Part shown: piece after piece, positions 33,287 to 42,123 of the stretch
Layout: each line of letters begins with the position of its first letter
How positions within the stretch are numbered: position 1 is the first letter of the stretch
From: JACKJA01 sp050297015
Lineage (GTDB): Bacteria > Pseudomonadota > Alphaproteobacteria > Micavibrionales > Micavibrionaceae
DNA length: 64,000 nucleotides
Assembly (NCBI GenBank): GCA_050297015.1
Contig: JBNKRZ010000022.1
Span: forward strand, 1 to 64,000
Reading direction: 5' to 3'
Made by a program: the position numbers and the translations under genes
Notes under the pieces: generated by a model
Told to the model about the DNA's origin: nothing
Database searches by the model: none
Seen by the model: only the letters and a program-made list of their open reading frames with translations

Positions 33287-33800
33287 GGGTTTCACCTTCG
33301 GTCACGGGTTTGCCTTCTGCCGCATTTTGGCGCAGACGTTCCGTTTCGGCCTTAGGGTCAACGACGCTGGCCGGTCCCGGTCCTTTGTCACTGCTCCCCA
33401 GTCCCAGAAGCTTTTTCGCAACAGGTTCGTTTTTCGGTGAGAGAGCATCCGTTTCTTTGTTTACGATCTCGCGGATTCCGGGTTGCGCGATATCGCTTCC
33501 CGCTTGCTGCAACAGGGCGGCTTCACCATTTGCGGGCTTTAGGGCCGTTTCGGATTTGGCACCGAAAACAACCTCACGGGCTTGCTCATCCGTGGCGGTT
33601 TCTTGTGGGCGAGGGGCGCCGGGGCGCGGCGGGCGGAGCGCATATTCCGGCGGTATCTCCAGCGGCGCGCGTTTGACAACGGCAAATTCGTCCGGTGCTT
33701 TCCGGGTCAGACCCATTTTCTCCTTCGCGCCACTACAGCCGGTCAGGCTCAGCGCTATGGTCGTCAGGAACAGTGTAATCAGTGTTTGTTTTTTCATCAT
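33270..33800 (-). CDS. DUF3035 lipoprotein, BamF-like
   Basis: The N-terminus MKKQTLITLFLTTIALSLTG is followed by Cys22, forming a lipobox (LTGC). The rest has the DUF3035 pattern PDEFAVVKRAPLEIPPEY with PPRPGAPRP. In Caulobacter and other alphaproteobacteria this family is the BamF subunit of the beta-barrel assembly complex. It lies directly after lspA, whose product would process it, overlapping by four bases. The length is 176 residues. Confidence 0.88.
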   Translation of the reverse strand: MMKKQTLITLFLTTIALSLTGCSGAKEKMGLTRKAPDEFAVVKRAPLEIPPEYALRPPRPGAPRPQETATDEQAREVVFGAKSETALKPANGEAALLQQAGSDIAQPGIREIVNKETDALSPKNEPVAKKLLGLGSSDKGPGPASVVDPKAETERLRQNAAEGKPVTEGETPTVEE

Positions 33801-34285
33801 TTGTCTTGCGACTCATCTTGTTTGGTTCCCAAGAATAGCCCATCAAAAACGATAAATGCAATGCCTATGACAATCGCGCTGTCAGCAATGTTAAAAGCGG
33901 GGTAGTGCCAGCTCTGCCAGTGGAAATCCAAAAAGTCTACAACGCCCCCGAAACGCAGGCGGTCGATGATATTTCCTAGCGCGCCGCCAATGACCATTCC
34001 GGTGGCCAGCGCGAGGAAACGGCTGTGGGTCTTAAAGAGCCACACGGCAAATCCGGCGGCGATCACAAGCGACAAGGCGGAGAGCGCATACGGCCCCCAT
34101 GTGCTGCCGTTTGTGAACATGCCAAAGCTGATCCCTTTGTTCCATACGAGAACGAGGTTGAAGACGGGCAGGAGCTCCAGCGGCTTTTCGGCGGCGGGGC
34201 TTCCTAAAATCGCAGCCTTGCTCACCTGATCGGCGATCAGGACGACAAGGGCGGTGAGCAGGCCTATGAGTTTTACGTTTTTCAT
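33797..34285 (-). CDS. lspA: Lipoprotein signal peptidase (signal peptidase II)
   Basis: LspA cleaves prolipoprotein signal peptides in the inner membrane. Four membrane segments are visible, with the catalytic aspartates in NIIDRLRFGGVVDFLDF and FNIADSAIVIG. The length of 162 residues is normal. It lies between ileS and the DUF3035 lipoprotein gene, as in many proteobacteria. Its stop overlaps the next start by four bases. Confidence 0.97.
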   Translation of the reverse strand: MKNVKLIGLLTALVVLIADQVSKAAILGSPAAEKPLELLPVFNLVLVWNKGISFGMFTNGSTWGPYALSALSLVIAAGFAVWLFKTHSRFLALATGMVIGGALGNIIDRLRFGGVVDFLDFHWQSWHYPAFNIADSAIVIGIAFIVFDGLFLGTKQDESQDK

Positions 34286-34325
34286 GTTTCTAATACTAAT
34301 TCGTATTTTCTAAATCAAAAAAGAT

Positions 34326-34420
34326 CGTCATTGCGAACCCGGCTTAGCCGGGTGAGGCAATCCAGAATCTTTCCTTGTGGCTCTGGATTGCCGCGTTCGC
34401 TTCGCTCTCTCGCAATGACG
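34326..34420. repeat. Palindromic repeat, CGTCATTGCGA family, copy 2
   Basis: A 95-base element runs from CGTCATTGCGA to TCGCAATGACG. Inner arms GGCAATCCAGA (34357) and CTCTGGATTGCC (34381) pair. A small CCCGGCTTAGCCGGG hairpin lies at 34338-34352. It occupies the gap between ileS and lspA and is the shorter relative of 10396-10530. Confidence 0.8.
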
Positions 34421-34450
34421 TACTCATTGTTTGAAAGCTAAACAGTATCA

Positions 34451-37405
34451 TTATGCCGCTTTCTTCTGTGCGTCCACGGCATCGGCGCAGCGGTTGCAAA
34501 TCCCGCCTTCCTCGACCTCCGGCAGGACTTTCCAGCATCGCGCACATTTGTGGCCGGACGCTTTTTCGATGGTTACCGACGATGCGCCCTCACTGATTTT
34601 AATCTGGGAGGTGATGCAGACATCGGCCATTCCCTCTCCTATCAATTTTACATGATCCGACTCTGTTTGGATAAGGGGGAGGGCTTCAAGGGAGGAACCC
34701 AGGGTTTTGTCTGCTCGTAAGGGTTCTATGGCTTCCAGTACGGATTTTCGTACGGCTTTGATCTCCCCCCATTTCGTAGCTAATTCTTCATTCTTCCAGC
34801 TTTCCGGTAAGTCCGGGAAGGTCCGCAGGTGAATGCTTTCGGCGTCTTCAAACACACCTGCCGGGCGGTGGGACCATGCTTCCTCCGCCGTGAAAGCGAG
34901 GGTTGGCGCGAGCCATGCGGTCAGACAATTGAAAATCTCGGCCATCACCGTGCGGGTGGCGCGGCGCTCGAAACTGTCCGCGCGGTCGCAATACAGACGG
35001 TCTTTACGGATGTCGAAATAAAAGGCCGAGAGTTCGTTGTTGCAGAAATTATGCAGCTTGTGTGCCAGACGCCCGAACTCGAAGTTTTCAATGTGATCGC
35101 GGATTTCGCTATCCATCGTGGCCAGTTGGTGAAGCATCAGCTGTTCCAGTTCCGGAAACTTTTTGATGTCATTCTGAGGCGTAGCCGAAGAATCTGTTCC
35201 TACATTTTTAGATCCTTCGCTATGCTCAGGATGACAAGGTAAACGCTCCGCTTCCGTGAAGCCGTCCAAAGCGCCGAGCAAGAAGCGCAGCGTGTTGCGA
35301 ATCCGGCGGTAAAGGTCGCTGGCCGCTTTGATGTTGTTTTCCCCGATGCGCAAATCTTCGGCATAGTCGGAGGTCATCGTCCATAGGCGTAAAATATCCG
35401 CGCCGTATTGTTTCATCATTTTCAGCGGATCGACGACATTGCCCATCGACTTGGACATTTTATAGCCCTTTTCATCGAGCACAAAGCCGTGGGTTAGAAC
35501 GGTTTTGTAGGGTGCCCGGCCGCGTGTGCCGCAGCACTCCAGCAAGGAGGAGTGGAACCAGCCGCGGTGCTGGTCGGAGCCCTCCAAATACATATCGGCT
35601 TGCTCTACGCCTTCGAAGTCCGGCCATGTGTCCGTATCACCCAGAACGAAAGTATGGGTAGAGCCGGAATCAAACCAGACATCAACAATGTCGAATATTT
35701 GATCGTAATCATCGGCACTGTAGTCAGAGCCAAGGAAGTCCTCCGCCGGGCGTGCCCACCATGCATCGGAGCCTTCTTTCTCAAAGATAGCGGCAATGCG
35801 GGTGTTGACGGCTTCGTCTTTTAGCAGCTCCCCGGTTTGTTTATCGAGGAAGAGCGCAATCGGTACGCCCCATGCGCGCTGGCGGGAAATACACCAATCC
35901 GGGCGGCCCTCAATCATGGCAGTAATGCGCTTTTCCCCGGCGGCGGGCACCCATTTGGTGTCTTTGATCGCTGCCAGCGCTTTTTGACGCAGATCGTTGG
36001 TCTCCATCGAAATAAACCATTGCGGCGTGGTGCGGAAAATTACCGGGGCCTTGGAGCGCCAGCTGTGCGGGTATTCATGGCGCAGCGAGCCTTTGGCCAG
36101 CAGCGCGCCTTCCTCCGCCATCGCTTTGATGACGCGGCCGTTGGCATCACCCATCTGGCCTTTTTCGTCGTAAATGACCGCCCCGCCGAACAGCGGCACG
36201 TTTTCGCGGATCACCCCGGCATCATCGACATTGTCGGTAACCTCAATGCCGTGCGCGGTGCCGAGGAAAAAGTCATCCTGCCCGTGGCCCGGTGCGATAT
36301 GCACGAAGCCGGTTCCGGTTTCTTCCGTCACAAAATCGGCTTCCAGCGCCGGAACGTCGAAGTCATAGCCGTGCTTATGTAAGGGGTGATGGCAAACGGT
36401 CCCTGCGATATCAGCGCCGCTCAGGGTTTCAATCAGGGCCCAGTCCGTGATTTTGGCTTGCTCTTTGGTGCTTTCGGCCAGCGATGTGGCCAGCACCAGC
36501 TTGTCTCCCGGCTTGGCTGTAGAGCCTTCGGCTGCTGCGGTGATTTCGTAAACGCCATATTCCATCTGTGGGCCGTAAGCGACGGCGCGGTTGGACGGCA
36601 TGGTCCACGGAGTTGTCGTCCAGATCACGATATCAGCGCCCTCGATGGCTTTGCAATTGGTTTTTACAACCGGGAAGCGGATCCAGATCGTGATGGATTT
36701 GTGTTCCTTATATTCCACCTCCGCCTCGGCCAGAGCGGTCTTTTCAACCGGCGACCACATGACGGGTTTGACGCCTTTATACAGCCCGCCATTCATCAGG
36801 AATTTGTGAATTTCGCGCGTGATTTGCGCTTCGGCGGGGTTGGTCATGGTCAAGTACGGCGTGTCCCAATCTCCCGTAACGCCAAGGCGCTGGAACTCTT
36901 CGCTCTGGATGCTGACCCATTCTTTAGCGAATTCGCGGCATTCTTGCCGGAAAGCGACGGTATCGACTTCATCTTTGTCCAGCCCTTTGGCGCGGTATTG
37001 TTCCTCGATCTTCCATTCGATCGGCAAGCCGTGGCAGTCCCAGCCCGGCACGTAAGGGGCGTTATAGCCCATCATCTGATAGGATTTTACAATCACGTCT
37101 TTTAGAATTTTATTCAGCGCGTGCCCCATGTGGATGTGACCGTTGGCGTAAGGCGGGCCGTCGTGCAAAACCCATTTGGGAAGGTCTTTGGATTGCGCGC
37201 GGAGGGCGCCGTATAAGTTCATTTCCTGCCATTTTTTGACCATCTCCGGTTCCTTGGTCGGTAGGCCGCCGCGCATCGGAAAGTCGGTTTTCGGCAGGAA
37301 GACGGTTTCCTTATATTGGTCTTTTGCGGCTTTTTCCGCTGTTGCTTGATTATCGTTCTTATTATTATCCATTTTACATAATCCGATTATGTTGTTTTCT
37401 TTCAT
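34451..37405 (-). CDS. ileS: Isoleucyl-tRNA synthetase carrying an in-frame palindromic insertion
   Basis: IleS charges tRNA-Ile. PPYANGHIHMGHAL (HIGH) lies near residue 87, KMSKS in GYKMSKSMGN, and the C-terminal zinc site CARCWKVLPEVEEGGICNRC near the end. The length is 984 residues from ATG 37405; an ATG at 37372 is an alternative, and neither has a strong ribosome site. Residues about 724-746 (CHPEHSEGSK and following) are encoded by the repeat at 35168-35235. They fall in the anticodon-binding region between helices, where other IleS proteins vary. Confidence 0.96.
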   Translation of the reverse strand: MKENNIIGLCKMDNNKNDNQATAEKAAKDQYKETVFLPKTDFPMRGGLPTKEPEMVKKWQEMNLYGALRAQSKDLPKWVLHDGPPYANGHIHMGHALNKILKDVIVKSYQMMGYNAPYVPGWDCHGLPIEWKIEEQYRAKGLDKDEVDTVAFRQECREFAKEWVSIQSEEFQRLGVTGDWDTPYLTMTNPAEAQITREIHKFLMNGGLYKGVKPVMWSPVEKTALAEAEVEYKEHKSITIWIRFPVVKTNCKAIEGADIVIWTTTPWTMPSNRAVAYGPQMEYGVYEITAAAEGSTAKPGDKLVLATSLAESTKEQAKITDWALIETLSGADIAGTVCHHPLHKHGYDFDVPALEADFVTEETGTGFVHIAPGHGQDDFFLGTAHGIEVTDNVDDAGVIRENVPLFGGAVIYDEKGQMGDANGRVIKAMAEEGALLAKGSLRHEYPHSWRSKAPVIFRTTPQWFISMETNDLRQKALAAIKDTKWVPAAGEKRITAMIEGRPDWCISRQRAWGVPIALFLDKQTGELLKDEAVNTRIAAIFEKEGSDAWWARPAEDFLGSDYSADDYDQIFDIVDVWFDSGSTHTFVLGDTDTWPDFEGVEQADMYLEGSDQHRGWFHSSLLECCGTRGRAPYKTVLTHGFVLDEKGYKMSKSMGNVVDPLKMMKQYGADILRLWTMTSDYAEDLRIGENNIKAASDLYRRIRNTLRFLLGALDGFTEAERLPCHPEHSEGSKNVGTDSSATPQNDIKKFPELEQLMLHQLATMDSEIRDHIENFEFGRLAHKLHNFCNNELSAFYFDIRKDRLYCDRADSFERRATRTVMAEIFNCLTAWLAPTLAFTAEEAWSHRPAGVFEDAESIHLRTFPDLPESWKNEELATKWGEIKAVRKSVLEAIEPLRADKTLGSSLEALPLIQTESDHVKLIGEGMADVCITSQIKISEGASSVTIEKASGHKCARCWKVLPEVEEGGICNRCADAVDAQKKAA
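35168..35235. repeat. Palindromic GTCATCCTGAG repeat inside ileS
   Basis: A 68-base element starts GTCATTCTGAGG and ends CTCAGGATGAC on the plus strand, with inner arms GAAGAATCTG and AGATCCTTCG. It is translated in frame with ileS as about 23 residues. The same family occurs inside mnmA at 43078-43173. Confidence 0.85.
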
Positions 37406-37450
37406 ATTCTCATTTGTTTGGAGGAAGGCGTCTCATGCGGCCATCACAGG

Positions 37451-37481
37451 AAAACCCGGCTCTTATCCTTTAAGAACCGGG
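37451..37481 (-). terminator. Putative terminator upstream of ileS, for the AEC transporter transcript
   Basis: On the minus strand CCCGGTTCTT and AAGAGCCGGG pair (one mismatch) around a seven-base loop and are followed by TTTT. It lies about 180 bases beyond the transporter stop and would separate ribF-transporter transcripts from ileS. The T-run is short, so efficiency is uncertain. Confidence 0.45.
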
Positions 37482-37530
37482 ATCATAATTCGAATAGCGC
37501 CCCCGTCGTTCATATTTGGTGGCGTTGCGG

Positions 37531-37571
37531 CGGCGTTCACGTACGTTTCTGTACGCTTCACTCCTCGCGCC
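37531..37571. repeat. Palindromic TCACGTAC repeat, copy 2
   Basis: The core GTTCACGTACGTTTCTGTAC then GCTTCACTCC is framed by wider arms: CGTTCATATTTG at 37506 pairs with CAAACATGAACG near 37577. It lies in the 257-base gap between ileS and the AEC transporter gene. It matches the core at 41650 in reverse complement and, more loosely, that at 14753. Confidence 0.65.
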
Positions 37572-37662
37572 AAGTCAAACATGAACGCTGAAGTCTCTGA
37601 TTTTTTGTTGCTTATAGCTATCTTTTGCATAGCGGCACTATAGAGTGATTAGGGTAGGGAAA

Positions 37663-38595
37663 TCAAGACGGCAATGTGAATCCGGCCAGCATTAAAACCA
37701 GAGGAATGTAAAATAGGCCGAGCAAGGTGCCGATCAAAACGGTGGTGGCGGCTTTTTCGGGGCGTAAGTTAAGTTGGGCGGCGAAAGCGGCGATGTTGGC
37801 TCCGGGCGGTAGGATCGAGAGCACGAAGAGTAAATCGTGGACTTCCGGTTCAAACAGGTGCGTAGTGCTCTTATCGAGGGCAATCAGGCCAAGGGCAATC
37901 AGCGGCCAAAGCAGGAATTTAGCGGCAAAGGCCAACCCCATGAACCGTGCACCAAAGACCAATTTATTCGCTTTAGATAGCGCTACACCGATAATCATCA
38001 TGCCGCATACGACATAAGCGCCTTTGAAATGCATCCAGTACGTGTCGAAAATGTCCGGCATCTGTACGGACAGGGCGTTACAAGCCAATCCCAGTAGCAC
38101 CGCGTAGAGTATCGGGAATTTGGCGACACGCTTCAGGCTGTCGCTGACGCTGAAATTACCGCGGGCGGCGATGTAATACAGCACCGTCGCCTCGAAAAAG
38201 AACATGCCGATCAGCATGAAAGAATAAACCCCGACCCAGATGTCTTCAAAAAGCAGAATGACCACCGGTAGACCAAAATAGCCGCTATTGGCGGTGGCTG
38301 TGATGATCGCCAACAAATTGGCACGGTTATCCTTGAAAATGTATTTGCCCAGCGCCAGAAAAGAAAACCCGAGCAGGGATTGCAGGCCGAAGACGAGGAA
38401 GGGCAGCATAAGATAGGCGGGCTGGAAATCCATTTTGGCGACAAACCCGAAAGCCACGACCGGTACGAACACGAACAGGCACAGATTGGCGATGGTCTGG
38501 CGGTTGATGTCAAAAAAGCGGCCCGCGGCATAGCCGAGCCCGATCAGCACATAAAGCGGAAAAATGTTGAGCAGCAGGGCAAGGAAAACGCTCAT
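37663..38595 (-). CDS. AEC-family (auxin efflux carrier-like) transporter
   Basis: The protein has about ten hydrophobic segments in two halves of five, with ATANSGYFGLPVVILLFE and ILPPGANIAAFAAQLNLRPE, the typical sequences of AEC/malonate-type permeases. The substrate is unknown. I chose ATG 38595 (MSVFLALLLNIFPLYVLIG), which overlaps the ribF stop as ATGA; the longer frame is less likely. The length is 310 residues. Confidence 0.9.
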   Translation of the reverse strand: MSVFLALLLNIFPLYVLIGLGYAAGRFFDINRQTIANLCLFVFVPVVAFGFVAKMDFQPAYLMLPFLVFGLQSLLGFSFLALGKYIFKDNRANLLAIITATANSGYFGLPVVILLFEDIWVGVYSFMLIGMFFFEATVLYYIAARGNFSVSDSLKRVAKFPILYAVLLGLACNALSVQMPDIFDTYWMHFKGAYVVCGMMIIGVALSKANKLVFGARFMGLAFAAKFLLWPLIALGLIALDKSTTHLFEPEVHDLLFVLSILPPGANIAAFAAQLNLRPEKAATTVLIGTLLGLFYIPLVLMLAGFTLPS

Positions 38596-39521
38596 GCGGC
38601 GGTGCTCTCCAATATTTTTCGTACCTCTTTGCAATCGGTTTCAATTTGAGCGGTGAGTGCATTGAGGCTATCGAATTTGGCTTCGCCGCGCAGGCGTTTG
38701 ATAGGGCGCACGCGCAGGGTTTTGTCGTACAGATCACCATCAAAATCGAGGATATGCGCTTCGATTTGCCCGGTTTGAATTTCGAACATCGGGCGAATGC
38801 CGATATTGGTGGCGGCTTTGTGCCATGTGTCTTCGCCCTCGACCTGCACCCATGTGGCATAAACGCCATAGGCCGGGTGAAGTGTTTCCTTGAGCGGGAT
38901 GTTCGCCGTGGGATAGCCGATTTCCCGTCCCCGCTTATCACCGTGAATGACAGTGCCGCGCATTTCCCATTTCCAGCCAAGCAGGGCATTGGCTTCTTCA
39001 ATTTCCCCTTTGCGCAAAGCGGCGCGAATGCGGCTGGAGGAAACGATTTGCTCATCGTCATAGCTGATTTTTTCGATGGCCGTGACATCCAGCCCCGCAG
39101 TGCGAAGGGTGTCGGCGTTGCCTTTGCGGAGTTGACCGAAACGAAAATCTTCACCGATGACAATATGGGCCGGTTTCAGGGCATCGGTCATGACGCTCTG
39201 GATAAAACCGTCAGCGCTCTGGCTGGCAAATTCCCAGCTAAAGGGTAGGGCGTAAAGAAAATCGACGCCTTCCTGTGTCAGTCGTTCAGCCTTTAAAGGC
39301 TGTGGGGTCAGGCGAAAAGGCGGATCGTCCGGGCGGAACAGGGCACGCGGATGCGGCTCAAATGTAAGGACGCCAAAGGGTTTCCCTAATGTGAGTGCTT
39401 TGTCTTGCGCCGTTTTAAGTAATGCCTGATGGCCGCGGTGAACGCCATCGAAATTGCCTATGGCAATAACGGCGCCCGTCGCGTTTTCGGGTATATCTTC
39501 AATTGTTTCAAAAACATCCAT
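38592..39521 (-). CDS. ribF: Bifunctional riboflavin kinase / FAD synthetase
   Basis: RibF makes FMN from riboflavin and then FAD. The N-terminal adenylyltransferase domain has AIGNFDGVHRGHQALL and SSSRIRAALRKGEIEEAN; the kinase domain has GDKRGREIGYPTANI and YGVYATWV. I chose ATG 39521 (MDVFETIEDIP); a TTG 36 bases upstream could extend it. The length is 309 residues. It overlaps the downstream transporter by four bases. ribF before ileS is the usual proteobacterial order; here the transporter lies between. Confidence 0.95.
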   Translation of the reverse strand: MDVFETIEDIPENATGAVIAIGNFDGVHRGHQALLKTAQDKALTLGKPFGVLTFEPHPRALFRPDDPPFRLTPQPLKAERLTQEGVDFLYALPFSWEFASQSADGFIQSVMTDALKPAHIVIGEDFRFGQLRKGNADTLRTAGLDVTAIEKISYDDEQIVSSSRIRAALRKGEIEEANALLGWKWEMRGTVIHGDKRGREIGYPTANIPLKETLHPAYGVYATWVQVEGEDTWHKAATNIGIRPMFEIQTGQIEAHILDFDGDLYDKTLRVRPIKRLRGEAKFDSLNALTAQIETDCKEVRKILESTAA

Positions 39522-39635
39522 CTCCAACGGTTTAGAGATTTTTGGGATGTTACGCAAGGATCGTTTATCCGGTTGTTACGTCCCTATGTTTTGTAAGCAC
39601 TTTTATATGCTGATGTCACAGTTATTTAAAAACGC

Positions 39636-40325
39636 TTACGCCGCTTCTAACAAATCCGAAGATGGCTGGACGGAACGGCCGCCATTTTCCGCACGGTTCA
39701 TGTGATCGTGCATGTGTGCCATCATGGTCTCAACCTGCCCGGCACCATTGTAGAAATGTCCGGCACCGTTAATAACGCGGTAATCGACATCAATTCCCTT
39801 TTGGGCGTGCAAGCGTTCGGCCATTTTAGCGACATGGTCTTCCGCAATAATTTCATCCTCAGAGCCGTGAACGATCAACCCAGAAGTCGGGCACGGCGCA
39901 AGAAAGCTAAAGTCTTCTACGTGTGCCGGAGGGGAAACCGCAATCCATCCGGTGACCTCCGGACGGCGCATCAAAAGCTGCATACCGATCCATGCACCAA
40001 AACCAAATCCGGCAACCCAGACATAAGGCGCATTTTTGTTTAGATCTTGCATCCAGTCGAGGGCCGATGCCGCATCACTCAACTCACCTTCGCCCTGATC
40101 GAATTCACCTTGTGAACGGCCAACGCCACGAAAGTTAAAGCGCAAAGTTGAAAAGCCACGTTCCACAAACATTTGGAACATATGATAGCTGATTTTGTTA
40201 TTCATCGTCCCGCCATGTTCAGGATCGGGATGAAGGACGACCGCCAGAGGGGCGTTTGGTATGCGAGAGTGTTTGTACCGGCCTTCAAGGCGCCCGGCAG
40301 GACCGTTAAAAATAATTTCTGGCAT
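39636..40325 (-). CDS. COG2945-like alpha/beta hydrolase with altered nucleophile elbow
   Basis: The fold of a small serine hydrolase is clear: HPDPEHGGTMNNK with the oxyanion-side HGG, FNFRGVGRSQGEFD, and a C-terminal GAGHFYNG with the catalytic His. At the nucleophile elbow, where GxSxG is expected, the sequence is GFGFGAWIG, so Ser is replaced by Gly (GGT). The Asp region VHGSEDEII is kept. It may be inactive or have another role. It has 229 residues and stands alone. Confidence 0.88.
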   Translation of the reverse strand: MPEIIFNGPAGRLEGRYKHSRIPNAPLAVVLHPDPEHGGTMNNKISYHMFQMFVERGFSTLRFNFRGVGRSQGEFDQGEGELSDAASALDWMQDLNKNAPYVWVAGFGFGAWIGMQLLMRRPEVTGWIAVSPPAHVEDFSFLAPCPTSGLIVHGSEDEIIAEDHVAKMAERLHAQKGIDVDYRVINGAGHFYNGAGQVETMMAHMHDHMNRAENGGRSVQPSSDLLEAA

Positions 40326-40459
40326 CTGTTCCCACTTTTATAGTTATGTTATCCCACATGAGGAAGTGGACAGGATATAGCAAAAAGCTTTTGCCTTTGT
40401 CTATAAAATTATCGTAACATTTTGATATTCTTGTGGATTTTAAATATAGAAATATAGAG

Positions 40460-41596
40460 ATGAGCACAAACACCTATCTTGATTACAATGCCACCGCGCC
40501 GCTGAAACCCACGGTTATTGCGCATATGACCGAGATTCTGTCCACCGTCGGCAATGCTTCATCCGCACACAGCTTCGGCCGCACCGCCCGCAAACACGTG
40601 GAAGACGCCCGCGAACAAGTCGCGGCACTGGTTGGTATTCCCGCCGCACAGATTGTTTTTAACAGCGGCGCAACGGAGGGCAACAATACGATCCTGCAAG
40701 CCTTTAAAGGCCAGCGTATTTTAATCGCGGCAACGGAGCACCCCTCCGTCCGCGAAGCCGCGCCGGAGGCCGAACATATTCCCGTATTATCCAACGGCCT
40801 TCTGGATATGGAGGCTTATGAAACCTTGCTGCAAAAGGGACCAACGCCGGCGCTTGTATCCGTCATGTTCGTCAACAGCGAAACCGGGGTCATACAGCCC
40901 ATTGGCAAAATCGCTAAACTCGCCAAGAAGCACGGCGCGTTATTTCATTGTGATGCGGTACAGGCTGCCGGGCGCGTGGCCATTGACATGCCGCGCCTGC
41001 ATATCGATTATTTAACCCTGTCCGCGCACAAAATCGGCGGGCCGCAGGGTGTAGGCGCGCTGGCCGTTGGCAATTGTGAAAACGGTGCCTGTCTCGATAT
41101 TCCCAAGCTGCTCTATGGCGGCGGGCAGGAAAAACGCCACCGCGCCGGTACGGAAAATGTTGCCGGGATCGCCGGATTTGGTTTAGCTGCCGAACTGGCT
41201 CTTAAAGATTTTGAAGATTTCCAAAAGCTGGCAATTTTGCGCGATAAGCAGGAAAAAGCGCTAAAAGAAATAGCGCCAGAAATCATATTTTTCGGTCAAA
41301 ATGCGGAGCGGGTTGCCAATACCTCTTGCTTTGCTCTGTTTGGTATCGCCTCAAAAACGCAGCTTATGAACCTCGATCTGGCCGGGATTGCCGTCAGCGG
41401 CGGCTCGGCCTGCTCCAGCGGTTCCGCCAAAGGCTCACACGTTCTGGCTGCGATGGGGGCCTCAGAAGAAGAAATTGCAAGCGCCTTGCGTGTTTCGCTG
41501 GGATGGGATACAAAACCCGCCGATATCGACCGCTTTATCGAAGTCTGGTCGGCAATGTATAACCGTATGAAAGGTAAAATTACCAACCATCGGTAA
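40460..41596 (+). CDS. Cysteine desulfurase (NifS/IscS-like)
   Basis: A PLP-dependent enzyme releasing sulfur from cysteine as a persulfide. YLDYNATAPLKP opens the protein, the PLP lysine lies in LSAHKIGGPQGVGAL, and the catalytic cysteine loop is SGGSACSSGSAKGSHVL. I chose ATG 40460 over an upstream GTG at 40433. The length is 378 residues. With the ferredoxin and MnmA that follow, it forms a sulfur-transfer set that can feed tRNA 2-thiolation and Fe-S assembly. Confidence 0.94.
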   Translation: MSTNTYLDYNATAPLKPTVIAHMTEILSTVGNASSAHSFGRTARKHVEDAREQVAALVGIPAAQIVFNSGATEGNNTILQAFKGQRILIAATEHPSVREAAPEAEHIPVLSNGLLDMEAYETLLQKGPTPALVSVMFVNSETGVIQPIGKIAKLAKKHGALFHCDAVQAAGRVAIDMPRLHIDYLTLSAHKIGGPQGVGALAVGNCENGACLDIPKLLYGGGQEKRHRAGTENVAGIAGFGLAAELALKDFEDFQKLAILRDKQEKALKEIAPEIIFFGQNAERVANTSCFALFGIASKTQLMNLDLAGIAVSGGSACSSGSAKGSHVLAAMGASEEEIASALRVSLGWDTKPADIDRFIEVWSAMYNRMKGKITNHR

Positions 41597-41649
41597 ATGT
41601 TTAAACTATTCATTAGCGTCGTTTCACTTTCTTTTTTTACAAGGCATAA

Positions 41650-41679
41650 GGAGTGAAGCGTAGTAAACCTACGTGAGCG
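41650..41679. repeat. Palindromic TCACGTA repeat, copy 3
   Basis: GGAGTGAAGCGTAGTAAACC followed by TACGTGAGCG is the reverse-complement match of the core at 37531-37571. It lies in the 177-base gap between the cysteine desulfurase and ferredoxin genes. The same gap has an AGCCCGAAAGGGCT hairpin at 41724-41737, and outer arms CTTTCTTTTTTTAC / GTACAAAAAGAAA. Confidence 0.6.
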
Positions 41680-41773
41680 ACGATATAACCCAACGGTTCG
41701 AAGCGCGCAGCGCGTGAACCAAAAGCCCGAAAGGGCTAAAACATGTACAAAAAGAAATGGGAATGACGATAAC

Positions 41774-42115
41774 ATGCCTGAGATGACTTTTTTAATGAAA
41801 GACGGCTCCCCCAAAGTCGTTGACGCCCCGGCCGGCCTCTCGATTATGGAGATCGCCCAGAAAAACCAGATCGTAGAGGTCGAAGGCGCTTGTGGCGGCG
41901 GGCTGGCCTGCGCGACGTGCCATGTCTACGTTCACCCCGATTGGTGGAGCAAGGTTCTGCCCGCCGGAGAAGACGGCGTGAGCGAAGGCGAAGAAGACAT
42001 GCTCGACATTGCTTTTGAACTGCGCAAAACCTCCCGCTTGTGCTGTCAGATCACCATGAGCGAAGAACTGGACGGCCTTGTCGTCGCAGTGCCGGGCGCA
42101 AAAACAGACTGGTAG
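41774..42115 (+). CDS. fdx: 2Fe-2S ferredoxin (adrenodoxin/ISC type)
   Basis: An electron carrier of 113 residues with the cluster ligands in GACGGGLACATCHVYV (C-x5-C-x2-C) and the fourth Cys in SRLCCQI. The EDMLDIAF segment is typical for ISC-type ferredoxins. I chose ATG 41774 (MPEMTFLMKDG); the upstream part of the frame is repeat-derived. It lies between cysteine desulfurase and mnmA, with an eight-base gap to the latter. The role in Fe-S or sulfur metabolism is inferred from context. Confidence 0.93.
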   Translation: MPEMTFLMKDGSPKVVDAPAGLSIMEIAQKNQIVEVEGACGGGLACATCHVYVHPDWWSKVLPAGEDGVSEGEEDMLDIAFELRKTSRLCCQITMSEELDGLVVAVPGAKTDW

Positions 42116-42123
42116 AGCGACCC

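Noticed and set aside
36386..37105. Long plus-strand frames opposite ileS
   Set aside because: Shadows of a well-supported synthetase gene with no start signals of their own.
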